A DNA stretch of 61,740 nt from JAAFIP01 sp043778205 (GTDB lineage Bacteria > Pseudomonadota > Gammaproteobacteria > Burkholderiales > Burkholderiaceae_C). The stretch lies in contig JAYWGO010000108.1 of NCBI GenBank assembly GCA_043778205.1, positions 1-61,740 on the forward strand, read 5' to 3'. Below the pieces are notes generated by a model. It saw only the letters and a program-made list of their open reading frames with translations. It was not told where the DNA came from and ran no database searches. Shown piece by piece: positions 34,531-42,456 of this stretch (position 1 is the stretch's first letter; the number at the start of each line of letters is the position of its first letter). Position numbers and translations under genes: made by a program.

Positions 34531-34668
34531 AGGCCCCTGCAGATCCTGCAGTTCTTTTAACCCCCCAGCTTCCCGTTGAACTGCAGCATGTGAACCACAC
34601 CGCGAGCACCAACACTGGTAATTTTACGCGCATGTGCTGCATAAATACTGACAAGTGCACAATGCCCC

Positions 34669-34698
34669 TTGCAAAAAGCCAAAAACTCCCCCTAGAAT
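34669..34698 (+). promoter_or_regulatory. Candidate sigma-70 promoter for zapB-like and zapA
   Basis: TTGCAA at 34669-34674 and TAGAAT at 34693-34698 with an 18-base spacer. This places the transcript start a little over ten bases before the zapB-like start codon at 34721. Confidence 0.5.
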
Positions 34699-34720
34699 CA
34701 AGCACTTAGAGACACAACCT

Positions 34721-34948
34721 ATGGCAGATTCTTCACACATTGAGCAAGTAACCGAACGCGTAGAGCGCCTGCTACTGCGCTATGAAGAGCTGGTGCGTAC
34801 CAATGCGCTGCTCAGTGCAGAGGTGCACACGCTGGGCACGGAGCGCGATTCGCTCAAGTCGCGCTTGTCAGCGGCACGTTCGCGGGTGGACGCACTGCTA
34901 GAGCGATTGCCTGAAGCGGGCGTACAGCCAGAATCTTCGCAGCACTGA
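34721..34948 (+). CDS. Small coiled-coil protein, ZapB-like (TIGR02449 type)
   Basis: A 75-residue protein starting MADSSHIEQVTERVERLLLR with heptad-like spacing of hydrophobics through LVRTNALLSAEVHTLGTERD, consistent with one coiled coil. Such a gene regularly precedes zapA in betaproteobacteria, and it is 49 bases before zapA here. A role at the division ring is likely by context, though the sequence alone does not establish it. Confidence 0.75.
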   Translation: MADSSHIEQVTERVERLLLRYEELVRTNALLSAEVHTLGTERDSLKSRLSAARSRVDALLERLPEAGVQPESSQH

Positions 34949-34997
34949 ATGGCGTGCCCACTAAGCTCCTTCTAATTTATCTTTTCTACTGCCCTAC

Positions 34998-35336
34998 ATG
35001 AAACAACTCGAAGTCCAAATCATGGGCCAAAGCTACCTGCTCAGCGCGCCAGAGGGTGGCGAACAGATGCTGCTGACCGCTGTAGAAAAAGTAGACACCG
35101 CCATGTGCAAAATACGCGACGCTGGCAAGGTGAAAGCGCGTGACCGCATAGCCGTACTGGCCGCACTGAACTTGGCTTTTGAAACCGACCGCCGCCCCGC
35201 TTCTAGCGCTGTGCAAGCCGTGTCTGTGGGCGATGAAACTGCGGGCGCACAGCACGCCACCGATAACGACCCGCGCCTGGCGGCATTGATTACCAAGCTA
35301 GACAACGCTCTGGGCAGTGACGGCCAGTTGCTTTAG
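34998..35336 (+). CDS. zapA: Cell division protein ZapA
   Basis: ZapA bundles FtsZ filaments at mid-cell. The 112-residue product begins MKQLEVQIMGQSYLLSAPEG and continues EQMLLTAVEKVDTAMCKIRD and KARDRIAVLAALNLAFE, the conserved globular head. The C-terminal part should be the dimerising helix. 6S RNA follows directly, as in many proteobacteria. Confidence 0.9.
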   Translation: MKQLEVQIMGQSYLLSAPEGGEQMLLTAVEKVDTAMCKIRDAGKVKARDRIAVLAALNLAFETDRRPASSAVQAVSVGDETAGAQHATDNDPRLAALITKLDNALGSDGQLL

Positions 35337-35454
35337 CCTGCTTGCCCGGGCGCATGTACCCCTGCGCCCCACCTACCTACAGGCAAGCACATGTATGCAA
35401 GCAGATTCATGTAAACCGACGCGCACGCAGCGAAGATAGCGCGTAAAATTCATG

Positions 35455-35632
35455 TTGTCTGCGGTCTCGCCAGGCTTTATATTTCTTGTACCAATGCTCT
35501 CTGAGCAAGGGTGAGGAAATTGCAGCACAAGCGTGATCGTCTCGCGTTAGACGAACCCAATGTGCCGCTGACCTTGCCCGACCTGAACCCTGGTTCAGGA
35601 TGCCGGCTTGGTGAACAAACCGCAGACACCCT
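35455..35632 (+). ncRNA. ssrS: 6S RNA
   Basis: The region after zapA has the 6S RNA shape. GTCTGCGGT at 35458-35466 pairs with ACCGCAGAC at 35620-35628 to close the long hairpin, and GCCAGGC at 35470-35476 pairs with GCCGGCTTGGT near 35603. The conserved 3' feature GACCTGAACCCTGGTTCAGG at 35581-35600 parallels the E. coli 6S stem-loop. TAAAAT at 35445-35450 is a plausible -10 element. 6S RNA binds the housekeeping RNA polymerase and down-regulates transcription in stationary phase. Ends are estimates. Confidence 0.85.
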
Positions 35633-35656
35633 CTACATAACAATAATATTTGCACC

Positions 35657-36472
35657 ATGACCCTAGAGCCCATTTTGATCGCCGAACTTGTCATTTTGGG
35701 CCTTGCAACTGGCTTCCTGGCGGGCCTGTTGGGCATTGGGGGCGGCATGATCATGGTGCCTTTTATTACCATCATCATGTCCACACGTGGGGCCGCGCCT
35801 AACTTGGCTATCAAAATGGCCATTGCCACCTCGATGGCGACCATTATTTTCACCAGCATCTCTAGTGTGCGTGCGCACCACAAACGCGGCATGGTGCGCT
35901 GGGACATTGTCAAAGGCTTGGCACCCGGCATTGTGGGCGGCTCGCTGGTTGCCAGCATGGGGGTGTTTGCGCTGCTTAAAGGCGCTTTGCTGGCGGTCTT
36001 TTTTGGCCTGTTTGTGGGGTTTTCGGCCACCCAAATGTTTTTAGACAAAAAACCCAAGCCCAGCCGGCAAATTCCGGGGCCTGGGGGCAAGGTGGCTGCA
36101 GGCGGGGTGATTGGTTTTCTGTCGGGCTTGGTCGGCGCTGGTGGCGGCTTTATCAGCGTGCCGTTTATGGGCTGGTGCAATGTGCCCATTCACAACGCCG
36201 TGGCCACGTCCGCCGCTTTGGGCTTTCCTATTGCGCTGGCCAACGCAGTGGGCTACGTGGTCAGCGGGCAAGGGGTACAGGGCCTGCCTGAAGGCTCGTT
36301 TGGCTATATTTGGCTGCCCGCACTGGGGGTCATTGCGCTGTCTAGCGTATTTATGGCCCCAGTAGGTGCCAAAGTAGCCCATGCGCTAGACGTTAAGCGT
36401 CTTAAACGCATTTTTGCCTGCGTGCTGTATCTGCTAGCAGCCTACATGCTGTACAAAGGGCTGAGCGCTTAA
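35657..36472 (+). CDS. TauE/SafE family sulfite exporter-like membrane protein
   Basis: A 271-residue membrane protein with about eight helices in two halves. The family motif GFLAGLLGIGGGMIMVPFI is near residues 19-37, and its second-half counterpart GFLSGLVGAGGGFISVPFMG near 155-174. These duplicated Gly-rich motifs mark DUF81/TauE. Some members export sulfite or organosulfur anions; the substrate here is not evident. It starts 24 bases after 6S RNA. Confidence 0.88.
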   Translation: MTLEPILIAELVILGLATGFLAGLLGIGGGMIMVPFITIIMSTRGAAPNLAIKMAIATSMATIIFTSISSVRAHHKRGMVRWDIVKGLAPGIVGGSLVASMGVFALLKGALLAVFFGLFVGFSATQMFLDKKPKPSRQIPGPGGKVAAGGVIGFLSGLVGAGGGFISVPFMGWCNVPIHNAVATSAALGFPIALANAVGYVVSGQGVQGLPEGSFGYIWLPALGVIALSSVFMAPVGAKVAHALDVKRLKRIFACVLYLLAAYMLYKGLSA

Positions 36473-36494
36473 ACAGTATGGCTTTGGTTTTAGC

Positions 36495-38252
36495 CTAAGC
36501 TTGGGCTGCGCGCACGATGTTAAGCGCCACGGCCTCGGCCACTTTAATGCCGTCTATCGCCGCACTCATAATGCCGCCCGCGTAGCCTGCGCCCTCACCT
36601 GCCGGGTACAAGCCTGCCGTGTTGATGCTTTGGTAGCGTTGCAAGTTGGCATCGGTTTTGGCCAGGCCCCGGTCTTCGTGGCGCTTGATTCTGATGGGGG
36701 CCGAGGTACGGGTCTCAATGCCGGTCAGCACCGCATCATGCATGTCAAAGCCCGCTATTTGCTTGGCAAACGCAGGCAGTGCTTCGCGTATGGCTTCAAT
36801 GGCGTACATCGGCAAGCTGGGCTGCCCAGGGTTGCCAAGGTCAGTTAAATGCACACCGGGTTTGTAGCTGGGCTCTACGCTGCCCAAGGCGCTAGAGGCT
36901 ATGCCTTTTACATAGTCGCCCACCAACTGGCCGGGCGCTTCGTAGTTGCTGCCGCCCAGCAGGTAGGCCCCGCTTTCCAGCGCACGCTGAAAGCGCATGC
37001 CCGCCAGCGGGTGGCCACGGTCAATCTCAGCGCACAGCGGCTGGCCCAGCGCGTTGTAGTCAAAGTCCTCGGGGTTGATGCCCACCACGATGCCCGCGTT
37101 GGCGTTGCGCTCATTGCGGCTGTACTGGCTCATGCCGTTGGTTACCACGCGGCCGGCTTCTGAGGTAGCGGCCACCACCGTGCCGCCCGGGCACATGCAA
37201 AAGCTGTAAACACTGCGGCCGTTGCGCGCATGGTGCACCAGCTTGTAGTCGGCAGCGCCCAGCATGGCGTTGCCTGCGTAGGGGCCAAAGCGGGCGCGGT
37301 CGATCAAACCCTGTGGGTGCTCTATGCGAAAACCCACGCTGAACGGCTTGGCCTCTACATACACGCCTTTGGCATGCAGCATCTCAAACGTATCGCGCGC
37401 GCTGTGGCCAATGGCCAGCACCACATGGTCTGCACTGATCTGCGTGCCGTCTTCAAGCGCTACACCTTTAATAGCTGTCTGTGCAGCATTTCCTTGGGCC
37501 ACAGGCTGTTTTTCTAATGAAATATCAGTGACTTTGCTGGAAAAGCGAAACTCACCGCCTAAAGCGCAAATCTCTTCGCGCAAAAACTCTACCACCTTGA
37601 CCAGCCGAAACGTACCCACGTGCGGCTTGCTTACAAACATGATTTCATCCGGCGCGCCAGCCCGCACCATGTCCTCTAGCACCTTGCGGCCGTGGTGCAA
37701 AGGGTCTTTCACCTGGCTCCACAGCTTGCCATCGCTGAAGGTGCCCGCCCCGCCCTCGCCAAACTGCACATTGCTTTCAGTTTGCAACTGGCTTTTGCGC
37801 CAAAAACCCCAGGTGTCTTTGGTGCGCTCCCGCACCGCCTTGCCGCGCTCTAGCACGATGGGTTTAAAACCCATTTGCGCCAAGGTCAGCGCTGCAAACA
37901 GGCCGCAGGGGCCCGTGCCAATTACCACGGGACGTTGGAAGGGTTTGTCGGGCGCGTGGGTAACAAACTTGTACGAGGTATCGGGCGTAGGCGTGGTGTG
38001 CGTAGCCAGCTTGGGCACGCGCTGCGCACGGGCGAGCACAGCGGCGTTGTCGGTGGTCTGCACGTCCAGCGTGTAGATAAAGTGGATATCGCTCTTTTTG
38101 CGCGCATCAAAACCACGGCGAAAGATGTTGATGCTTTGGATTTCATCGGCCTTGAGTTTTAAGCGCTCGCACACTGCGGCGTTAATGGCCTCAGGCGCAT
38201 GGTCTAAGGGTAGCTTGACTTCGGTCAAGCGAATGGACTGTAGAGTGGTCAT
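36495..38252 (-). CDS. NAD(P)/FAD-dependent oxidoreductase (COG2509 type)
   Basis: A 585-residue flavoprotein of unknown substrate. It has an N-terminal domain (LTEVKLPLDHAPEAINAAVC), then the dinucleotide-binding motif VVIGTGPCGLFAALTLAQMG near residues 109-128, followed by QTESNVQFGEGGAGTFSDGK, HVVLAIGHSARDTFEML, SVYSFCMCPGGTVVAATSEA, and GEGAGYAGGIMSAAIDGIKV. All match uncharacterised FAD-dependent dehydrogenases. Residues EKQPVAQGNAAQTAIKG are an AQGN repeat in a loop of the FAD domain. It stands alone. Confidence 0.88.
   Translation of the reverse strand: MTTLQSIRLTEVKLPLDHAPEAINAAVCERLKLKADEIQSINIFRRGFDARKKSDIHFIYTLDVQTTDNAAVLARAQRVPKLATHTTPTPDTSYKFVTHAPDKPFQRPVVIGTGPCGLFAALTLAQMGFKPIVLERGKAVRERTKDTWGFWRKSQLQTESNVQFGEGGAGTFSDGKLWSQVKDPLHHGRKVLEDMVRAGAPDEIMFVSKPHVGTFRLVKVVEFLREEICALGGEFRFSSKVTDISLEKQPVAQGNAAQTAIKGVALEDGTQISADHVVLAIGHSARDTFEMLHAKGVYVEAKPFSVGFRIEHPQGLIDRARFGPYAGNAMLGAADYKLVHHARNGRSVYSFCMCPGGTVVAATSEAGRVVTNGMSQYSRNERNANAGIVVGINPEDFDYNALGQPLCAEIDRGHPLAGMRFQRALESGAYLLGGSNYEAPGQLVGDYVKGIASSALGSVEPSYKPGVHLTDLGNPGQPSLPMYAIEAIREALPAFAKQIAGFDMHDAVLTGIETRTSAPIRIKRHEDRGLAKTDANLQRYQSINTAGLYPAGEGAGYAGGIMSAAIDGIKVAEAVALNIVRAAQA
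37470..37499 (+). repeat. AQGN repeat in the flavoprotein gene
   Basis: Core AATAGCTGTCTGTGCAGC then ATTTCCTTGGGC with flank CACAGGCTGTTTTTC. It is antisense to the gene, read as AQGNAAQTAI between SLEKQPV and KGVALEDGTQ, a surface loop. Confidence 0.92.
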
Positions 38253-38375
38253 GGTGGTTGGCTAGCCTGCACGGCTGCAAAACAAGATGCTTGTATTTTA
38301 GCGGGGGATGTTTGGCTTGGCTTGCGCTTCTGGCATACGGGAGCAAGACGCTGGTGTTACTTCAGCTGTGTGCGG

Positions 38376-38480
38376 GAGCAGGTTGGCGGTGTACTCAGCT
38401 TCGCGGCTGTCCCCCGTTGCGGCCTAGGGCCGCTGCCTCCTCCTTTATGCCGCTACGCTGAGTACACCGCCAACCTGCTC
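38376..38480 (+). repeat. Long hairpin A of a covarying hairpin pair
   Basis: Two perfect 24-bp arms, GAGCAGGTTGGCGGTGTACT then CAGC (38376-38399), and its complement at 38457-38480, enclose a 57-base loop. The loop includes CGCGGCTGTCCCCC and TCCTTTATGCCGCTACGCTG. Hairpin B at 38537-38622 carries the same loop in the opposite orientation with different arms. It lies in the 38253-38731 gap, which has no genes. Confidence 0.85.
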
Positions 38481-38536
38481 TTGCGAAGTGGTGGGTCATC
38501 AACCGTCTTTGCCCCAACCAGCCCGCTACGCAGCCG

Positions 38537-38622
38537 TGGCGCTTGGTGTGCACAGCGCAGCGGCATAAAGGAAGAGGCAGCAGGCTGGGGGGCAGCCGCG
38601 GAGTTGTGCACACCAAGCGCCA
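38537..38622 (-). repeat. Long hairpin B of a covarying hairpin pair
   Basis: Two perfect 18-bp arms, TGGCGCTTGGTGTGCACA and its complement (38605-38622), enclose a 50-base loop. Its reverse complement contains CGCGGCTGCCCCCC and CTTCCTTTATGCCGCTGCG, matching loop A. The arm sequences differ from those of hairpin A but pair perfectly in each. Confidence 0.85.
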
Positions 38623-38662
38623 GGGCGGGCACAGCAATAACCAAATTTGAAGGCCCCACACC

Positions 38663-38686
38663 CTACTGACACTACGCTGTCAGTAG
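38663..38686. repeat. Short palindrome before the VOC gene
   Basis: CTACTGACA-CTACGC-TGTCAGTAG, a 9-bp stem with 6-base loop. It lies 45 bases upstream of the VOC gene and could be an operator or a minor relative of hairpins A and B (the loop shares CTACGC with hairpin A). Confidence 0.5.
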
Positions 38687-38731
38687 CCCCCCAGCACACT
38701 ACAAACTTCATTAACGCAACTAGGAGTCCCT

Positions 38732-39109
38732 ATGCAACACGCCATCAACTGGTTTGAAATCCCCGTACTTGACATGAACCGCGCCATGCAATTTTACAAA
38801 GCCATGAGCGACAAAGCGCTGCGACGCGAGCCGTTTGGTGCCCCTGGTGAAGAGATTGCCGTGTTTGAGGCCGGTGGTGAGGGTAGCGTGCAAGGCGCAC
38901 TGCTATTGCGCAAAGGCTCGCAGCCTAGTGCCTCTGGCACCATCGTGTACCTCAACGCCGCACCCAGCATCGACGCATGGCTGGGCCGCGTGGTGGCTGC
39001 AGGCGGGAATATTGCCTTTCCTAAATTCACGCTGCCCGACGGCAACGGCTTTATCGCCCATATCATCGACAGCGAAGGCAACCGCGTGGGCCTGCATACC
39101 GAGGCTTAG
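38732..39109 (+). CDS. VOC family (glyoxalase-like) protein
   Basis: A 125-residue protein with the vicinal oxygen chelate fold pattern: INWFEIPVLDMNRAMQFYKA at the start and a second half beginning PSIDAWLGRVVAAGGNIAFP. It ends with GFIAHIIDSEGNRVGLHTEA, the usual metal-Glu region of the family. The substrate is unknown; many homologs are annotated as glyoxalase/bleomycin resistance. The start has AGGAG upstream. Confidence 0.85.
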   Translation: MQHAINWFEIPVLDMNRAMQFYKAMSDKALRREPFGAPGEEIAVFEAGGEGSVQGALLLRKGSQPSASGTIVYLNAAPSIDAWLGRVVAAGGNIAFPKFTLPDGNGFIAHIIDSEGNRVGLHTEA

Positions 39110-39139
39110 GCTAACATCTACACCAAGACAGGAGTCGCC

Positions 39140-39489
39140 ATGCAAACCACTCTTTTCGACGCACCTCCCACCAAGGCTGCGCGCAGCACCAAAGTGCCTG
39201 TACCCCAAGAGCGCAGCAACTGGATTGCCGTGGCCAGTGCCGAGCACGCGCGGCGGGGACGTGATGCGTGCCCTGGTTCAAGCGGCGGCTTTGTCCCGTA
39301 CCGCCGTGACGTGCAATACACCAAAGCCATAGAGACACCCATTGCCCCCTTGCTAAACGATTTTAGTTCGTTGAAGACCGCCTGCGCTGGGGCACCAAGT
39401 TCCGCTTTGGACTGTTTAAAATCAGTGACCACGACATGCACTTGATCGCCAAGGCAATGTGTGCTCCAATGCATTTACTACACTTTTAA
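39140..39489 (+). pseudogene. EVE-domain protein pseudogene
   Basis: It opens with AGGAG and ATG, and reads ...PQERSNWIAVASAEHARRGR, the start of an EVE (DUF55/YTH-like) domain. The next recognisable family piece, YRRDVQYTKAIETPIAPLLN, follows after only about 9 residues, so the intervening domain core is missing. A frameshift near 39365 then moves the conserved C-terminal part (VEDRLRWGTKFRFGLFKISD, HDMHLIAKAM) into another frame, which ends at TAA 39487-39489. That stop overlaps the first bases of an AQGN repeat. EVE domains bind modified bases and appear in defence or RNA-modification contexts, but this copy is broken. Confidence 0.8.
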
Positions 39490-39517
39490 TAGCTACTTGT
39501 GCAGCATTTTCTTGGGC
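39488..39517 (+). repeat. AQGN repeat upstream of the DUF1801 gene
   Basis: Core AATAGCTACTTGTGCAGC then ATTTTCTTGGGC with flank GATAGACCTAAAACGC. It sits between the EVE pseudogene stop and the next gene. In the sense orientation the reading frame is open straight into the DUF1801 gene (LLIATCAAFSWAIDLKRLKL), although the normal start lies after it. Confidence 0.9.
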
Positions 39518-39542
39518 GATAGACCTAAAACGCTTAAAACTT

Positions 39543-39980
39543 ATGCCAACCCCTGCTCATACCGTCACCAGCCCTGCGGTGCAAGCCTTGTTTGACAGCT
39601 ACCCGCCTGCGCTGCGCAAAAAGCTGCTGGTGCTGCGCCAGCTGATCATCGACACTGCGGCCGCCACCGAAGGCGTGGGACTGCTAGACGAGACGCTCAA
39701 ATGGGGCGAGCCTGCGTATGTGACCCCCAGCAAGTCAGGCAGCACAGTGCGCATTGACCGCACAAAGAAGCACGACGGCTACGCAATCTACTTTAACTGC
39801 AACACCACGCTGGTAGACACCTTTCGCAGCCTGTTCCCTGTCACCTTTGCGTTCGACGGTAACCGGGCCTTGGTGTTTGGGCTGAAAGACAAGTTGCCCC
39901 GCAAAGAGCTGGCCTTTTGCATCGGCATGGCTTTAACTTACCATCGCAAGAAAACCCCGTTGCCTACTGCGCCAGCCTAA
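39543..39980 (+). CDS. DUF1801 domain protein
   Basis: A 145-residue protein starting MPTPAHTVTSPAVQALFDSY, with LRQLIIDTAAATEGVGLLDE, LKWGEPAYVTP and the frataxin-like YdhG/DUF1801 pattern. The frame is open 28 codons further upstream through an AQGN repeat, but the conserved domain starts at PAVQALFDSYP, so I use the start at 39543. Function unknown. It is 3 bases before the WYL regulator gene. Confidence 0.82.
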   Translation: MPTPAHTVTSPAVQALFDSYPPALRKKLLVLRQLIIDTAAATEGVGLLDETLKWGEPAYVTPSKSGSTVRIDRTKKHDGYAIYFNCNTTLVDTFRSLFPVTFAFDGNRALVFGLKDKLPRKELAFCIGMALTYHRKKTPLPTAPA

Positions 39981-39983
39981 ACC

Positions 39984-40667
39984 ATGCGCCGCGCTGACCG
40001 CTTGTTCCAAATCGTTCAAACCATCCGTGGCCGCCGCCTGACCACGGCTGCGCACTTGGCCCAGCGGCTGGAGGTGTCTGAGCGCACGATTTACCGCGAC
40101 GTGGCGGACTTGCAAACCCAAGGCGTGCCACTAGAAGGCGAGGCAGGCGTGGGCTACCGCTTAGGCAAAGGCTTTGATTTACCCCCGCTGATGTTTACGT
40201 TGCAAGAAGCGCAGGCGCTGGTGGCTGCCGTGCGCATTGCGCAAAGCTGGCTTGACCCTGCTTTGGCCGCCGCCAGTGCCGACGCACTCAGCCGCGTGCT
40301 GTCGGTACTGCCCACTGCCGAGCGCGCCGCCGCTGAAAGCCTGCGGGTATTTGTGCCGCCAGTAGGCCTGGAGCCCGGCACCCAGCGGGTACTGCAGCAG
40401 CTGCGAGAAGCAGCGCAGGCCCAGCAGGTAGCGCACATTACCTACCGCGATGCCCACAACAACGCCAGCGAGCGCACCGTACGCCCGCTGGGTGTGTTTT
40501 ACTGGGGCGCAGTCTGGACGCTGGCCGCATGGTGTGAGAGCCGCCAAGCTTTTCGCAGCTTTCGGGTTGACCGGATTGAAACCTTGGCGGTGCTTGAACA
40601 GCATTTTGCAAACGAGCCAGGCAAGACCCTGGCTGATTTGCTGCGCAGCATCAAAGCCAAAACTTAA
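39984..40667 (+). CDS. HTH and WYL domain transcriptional regulator (YafY-like)
   Basis: A 227-residue regulator. Residues 1-55 form a winged HTH_11 domain (RRADRLFQIVQTIRGRRLTT, EVSERTIYRDVADLQTQGVP, LEGEAGVGYRL). A WYL-type ligand domain occupies the second half (AHITYRDAHNNASERTVRPL, GVFYWGAVWTLAAWCESRQA, FRSFRVDRIETLAVL). It is coupled to the DUF1801 gene and may regulate it. Confidence 0.88.
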   Translation: MRRADRLFQIVQTIRGRRLTTAAHLAQRLEVSERTIYRDVADLQTQGVPLEGEAGVGYRLGKGFDLPPLMFTLQEAQALVAAVRIAQSWLDPALAAASADALSRVLSVLPTAERAAAESLRVFVPPVGLEPGTQRVLQQLREAAQAQQVAHITYRDAHNNASERTVRPLGVFYWGAVWTLAAWCESRQAFRSFRVDRIETLAVLEQHFANEPGKTLADLLRSIKAKT

Positions 40668-40681
40668 TTAGCTACACTAAT

Positions 40682-40711
40682 AATAGCTGCTTAATCAGCA
40701 TTTCCTTGGGT
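40682..40711 (+). repeat. AQGN repeat between the WYL gene and tonB
   Basis: Core AATAGCTGCTTAATCAGC then ATTTCCTTGGGT, with flank CATAGACCTATTTTC. The loop reads TTAA rather than TTGT and the stem is altered at one position. It lies in the gap between two converging genes. Confidence 0.85.
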
Positions 40712-40743
40712 CATAGACCTATTTTCTTTGAAACTGCAGTTGC

Positions 40744-41523
40744 CTATTCAAGCTTAAAAGTAAATTCTTGGGTGGCAATGATTTCAGCGTCATCCGATAC
40801 ACATTGGTACTGCTGCATGGCGCTGCGCACCGCCGCGTGAAACACGCGCGGGCCAGACAGGATGGTGACTTCTTTCACCACGCCACCTTTGATCAAGGCC
40901 TGCGCTTTAACCACGCCCGAGAGGCCTTCTTGCACCGCTCTGGGAGGCATGTCGGGCTTGGCCTGCGTGGGGCACACCACGGCCATGTCGCTGCGGCTTG
41001 TTGCTTTAGCTTGCGCTGGCGCAGCAGTTGCAGGCGCTGCAGGTGAGGCAGTAGGCGCTGCCGGCACAGGGGGCGGCGCAGGAGCGGCAGCCATCACAGC
41101 CGTTGCGGGTGCGGCGGCTAATGGCACCTCGGGCGGCACCGCAATGGTTTGCGCTAGGGGCGGTGTAGTGGGCGGCGAAATTAGTTTTGATGTAGCTAGC
41201 GAATTGGGCGCAGGTACCTGCACTTTAGGCGCTGGTGCCTGCACTCTGGGCGCAAGGGCCTGGGCATCAGGCGTTTTGACCATGGTGGGCGGCGGTAGAG
41301 GCACTGTTGGAGGCGCTGGTGGAGGCAGCATCACCTCTTGAATCACCAGGGCGTCGGGCGGCTTGTGCACGGCATCCACTGTTTTACGGGCCCAACCGGA
41401 CGTTAGCACAGCGCCTAGTAGCACATGCAAGCCCAGCACGATCGCCCAGCCTACAGTGCGGTTAACGTTGCTGCGGGGCATGAAACGCTGTTGCAAACGG
41501 TGCTGGGACACTAGGGCTAGCAT
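40744..41523 (-). CDS. tonB: TonB energy-transducing protein
   Basis: TonB links the ExbB/ExbD proton channel to outer-membrane receptors. Residues 23-43 form a membrane anchor (RTVGWAIVLGLHVLLGAVLT). A long Pro/Ala-rich periplasmic spacer follows (PPPAPPTVPLPPPTMVKTPD, then repeats such as APRVQAPAPKVQVPAPN). The C-terminal TonB domain includes PRAVQEGLSGVVKAQALIKG and VKEVTILSGPRVFHAAVRSA. It could start at M15 (MPRSNVN) instead. It is next to exbD and exbB and may serve btuB. Confidence 0.9.
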   Translation of the reverse strand: MLALVSQHRLQQRFMPRSNVNRTVGWAIVLGLHVLLGAVLTSGWARKTVDAVHKPPDALVIQEVMLPPPAPPTVPLPPPTMVKTPDAQALAPRVQAPAPKVQVPAPNSLATSKLISPPTTPPLAQTIAVPPEVPLAAAPATAVMAAAPAPPPVPAAPTASPAAPATAAPAQAKATSRSDMAVVCPTQAKPDMPPRAVQEGLSGVVKAQALIKGGVVKEVTILSGPRVFHAAVRSAMQQYQCVSDDAEIIATQEFTFKLE

Positions 41524-41579
41524 GCTGGTAGGCGCAAGGGTGGTGAGGTGACTAGGTGGTGATGTGGTGAGGGGGCAGA

Positions 41580-42008
41580 TCAGTCGGTAAACTGCTCAGC
41601 ACCTACCACCGCAATTTTGGTCAGCCCCAAGCGCTTGGTAGCAGCCAGCACCTGCGCCACCACCGCATACTGTGCTGCTTTGTGGGGCCGCAAATGAACC
41701 TCTGGCTGCACTGCCAGCAGGGCTGCGGCGGCCATTTTCAGCTCCAGCTGGGCCGTATTGGCCAGTGCAGCACCTTGCCAGTACACCACGCTTTTTTCGT
41801 CGATGTCGATTTTGACAATCTCAGCGGGCGCTGCGTTGCTGGGCTTTGCTGCCACGGGCAGGTTCAGGTTAACAGCATGCAGCTGCACAGGTATGGTAAT
41901 GATCAGCATGATCAGCAGCACCAGCATCACGTCAATCAGCGGCGTGGTGTTAATGTCTAGCAGCACCTCGGGGTCGGCCGCTAGGCTACGTGCGTGGTGT
42001 AAATGCAT
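41580..42008 (-). CDS. exbD: ExbD/TolR family biopolymer transport protein, first copy
   Basis: A 142-residue proton-channel partner with the one-helix pattern LLDINTTPLIDVMLVLLIML, whose Asp is the conserved proton residue (DVMLVLL). The periplasmic part follows (NLPVAAKPSNAAPAEIVKID, ... LTKIAVVGAEQF). It is 56 bases upstream of tonB in transcript order and adjacent to a second exbD. Confidence 0.9.
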   Translation of the reverse strand: MHLHHARSLAADPEVLLDINTTPLIDVMLVLLIMLIITIPVQLHAVNLNLPVAAKPSNAAPAEIVKIDIDEKSVVYWQGAALANTAQLELKMAAAALLAVQPEVHLRPHKAAQYAVVAQVLAATKRLGLTKIAVVGAEQFTD

Positions 42009-42014
42009 GGCCTG

Positions 42015-42455
42015 CTAGCCTCCCAATGAAGGGGGCTGGGTAATGAAAGCCACCTTGGTAATACCGGCCTTTTGGCAGGCCCGTAAGACCCTGCCCACAC
42101 CTTCGTAGGTGGCTGCCATGTCGCCGCGAATTTGCACTTGGGGTTGCGGGTTCTGTTGGGCGACTTTTTGAAGCTTCTCGGTCAGCGCTTGCACATTGGC
42201 CACAGGCGCGCCATACCAAAACAGGGCCCCCGACGTGTCCACCGAAATAACCACATTCTCAGGCTGGGTCTGGCGCGCCTCGGCGCGCTCTTTCGGCAAG
42301 TTAAGCCGAACTGAGGCAGTCACCACTGGGATGGTGATTAAAAAAATAATCAGCAGCACCAGCATCACGTCGACCAAGGGCGTGGTGTTAATGGTAGAAA
42401 TAACACCGTCTTCGCCACTAGCCGCGCTCGTGTCTGAACCCATAAACGCGCCCAT
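42015..42455 (-). CDS. exbD: ExbD/TolR family biopolymer transport protein, second copy
   Basis: A 146-residue paralog with STINTTPLVDVMLVLLIIFL near residues 20-39 and the conserved Asp. The start at 42455 (MGAFMGSD) is one base after the exbB stop; the longer frame from 42506 would overlap exbB. It ends GITKVAFITQPPSLGG. Two exbD genes after one exbB allow a mixed ExbD assembly or receptor specialisation. Confidence 0.88.
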   Translation of the reverse strand: MGAFMGSDTSAASGEDGVISTINTTPLVDVMLVLLIIFLITIPVVTASVRLNLPKERAEARQTQPENVVISVDTSGALFWYGAPVANVQALTEKLQKVAQQNPQPQVQIRGDMAATYEGVGRVLRACQKAGITKVAFITQPPSLGG

Positions 42456-42456
42456 G

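Noticed and set aside
35407..36189. A 260-codon minus-strand frame covering 6S RNA and TauE/SafE
   Set aside because: It overlaps the 6S RNA and a gene with duplicated family motifs; its peptide is low complexity.
38376..38622. Hairpins A and B as integron attC sites
   Set aside because: I see no GTTRRRY-type core sites at the ends, no integrase and no gene cassettes.
38258..38711. Several 60-115 codon frames on both strands in the gap before the VOC gene
   Set aside because: They run across the long hairpins and show repeated, unconserved peptides (for example SGIKEEAA), so they come from the repeats.
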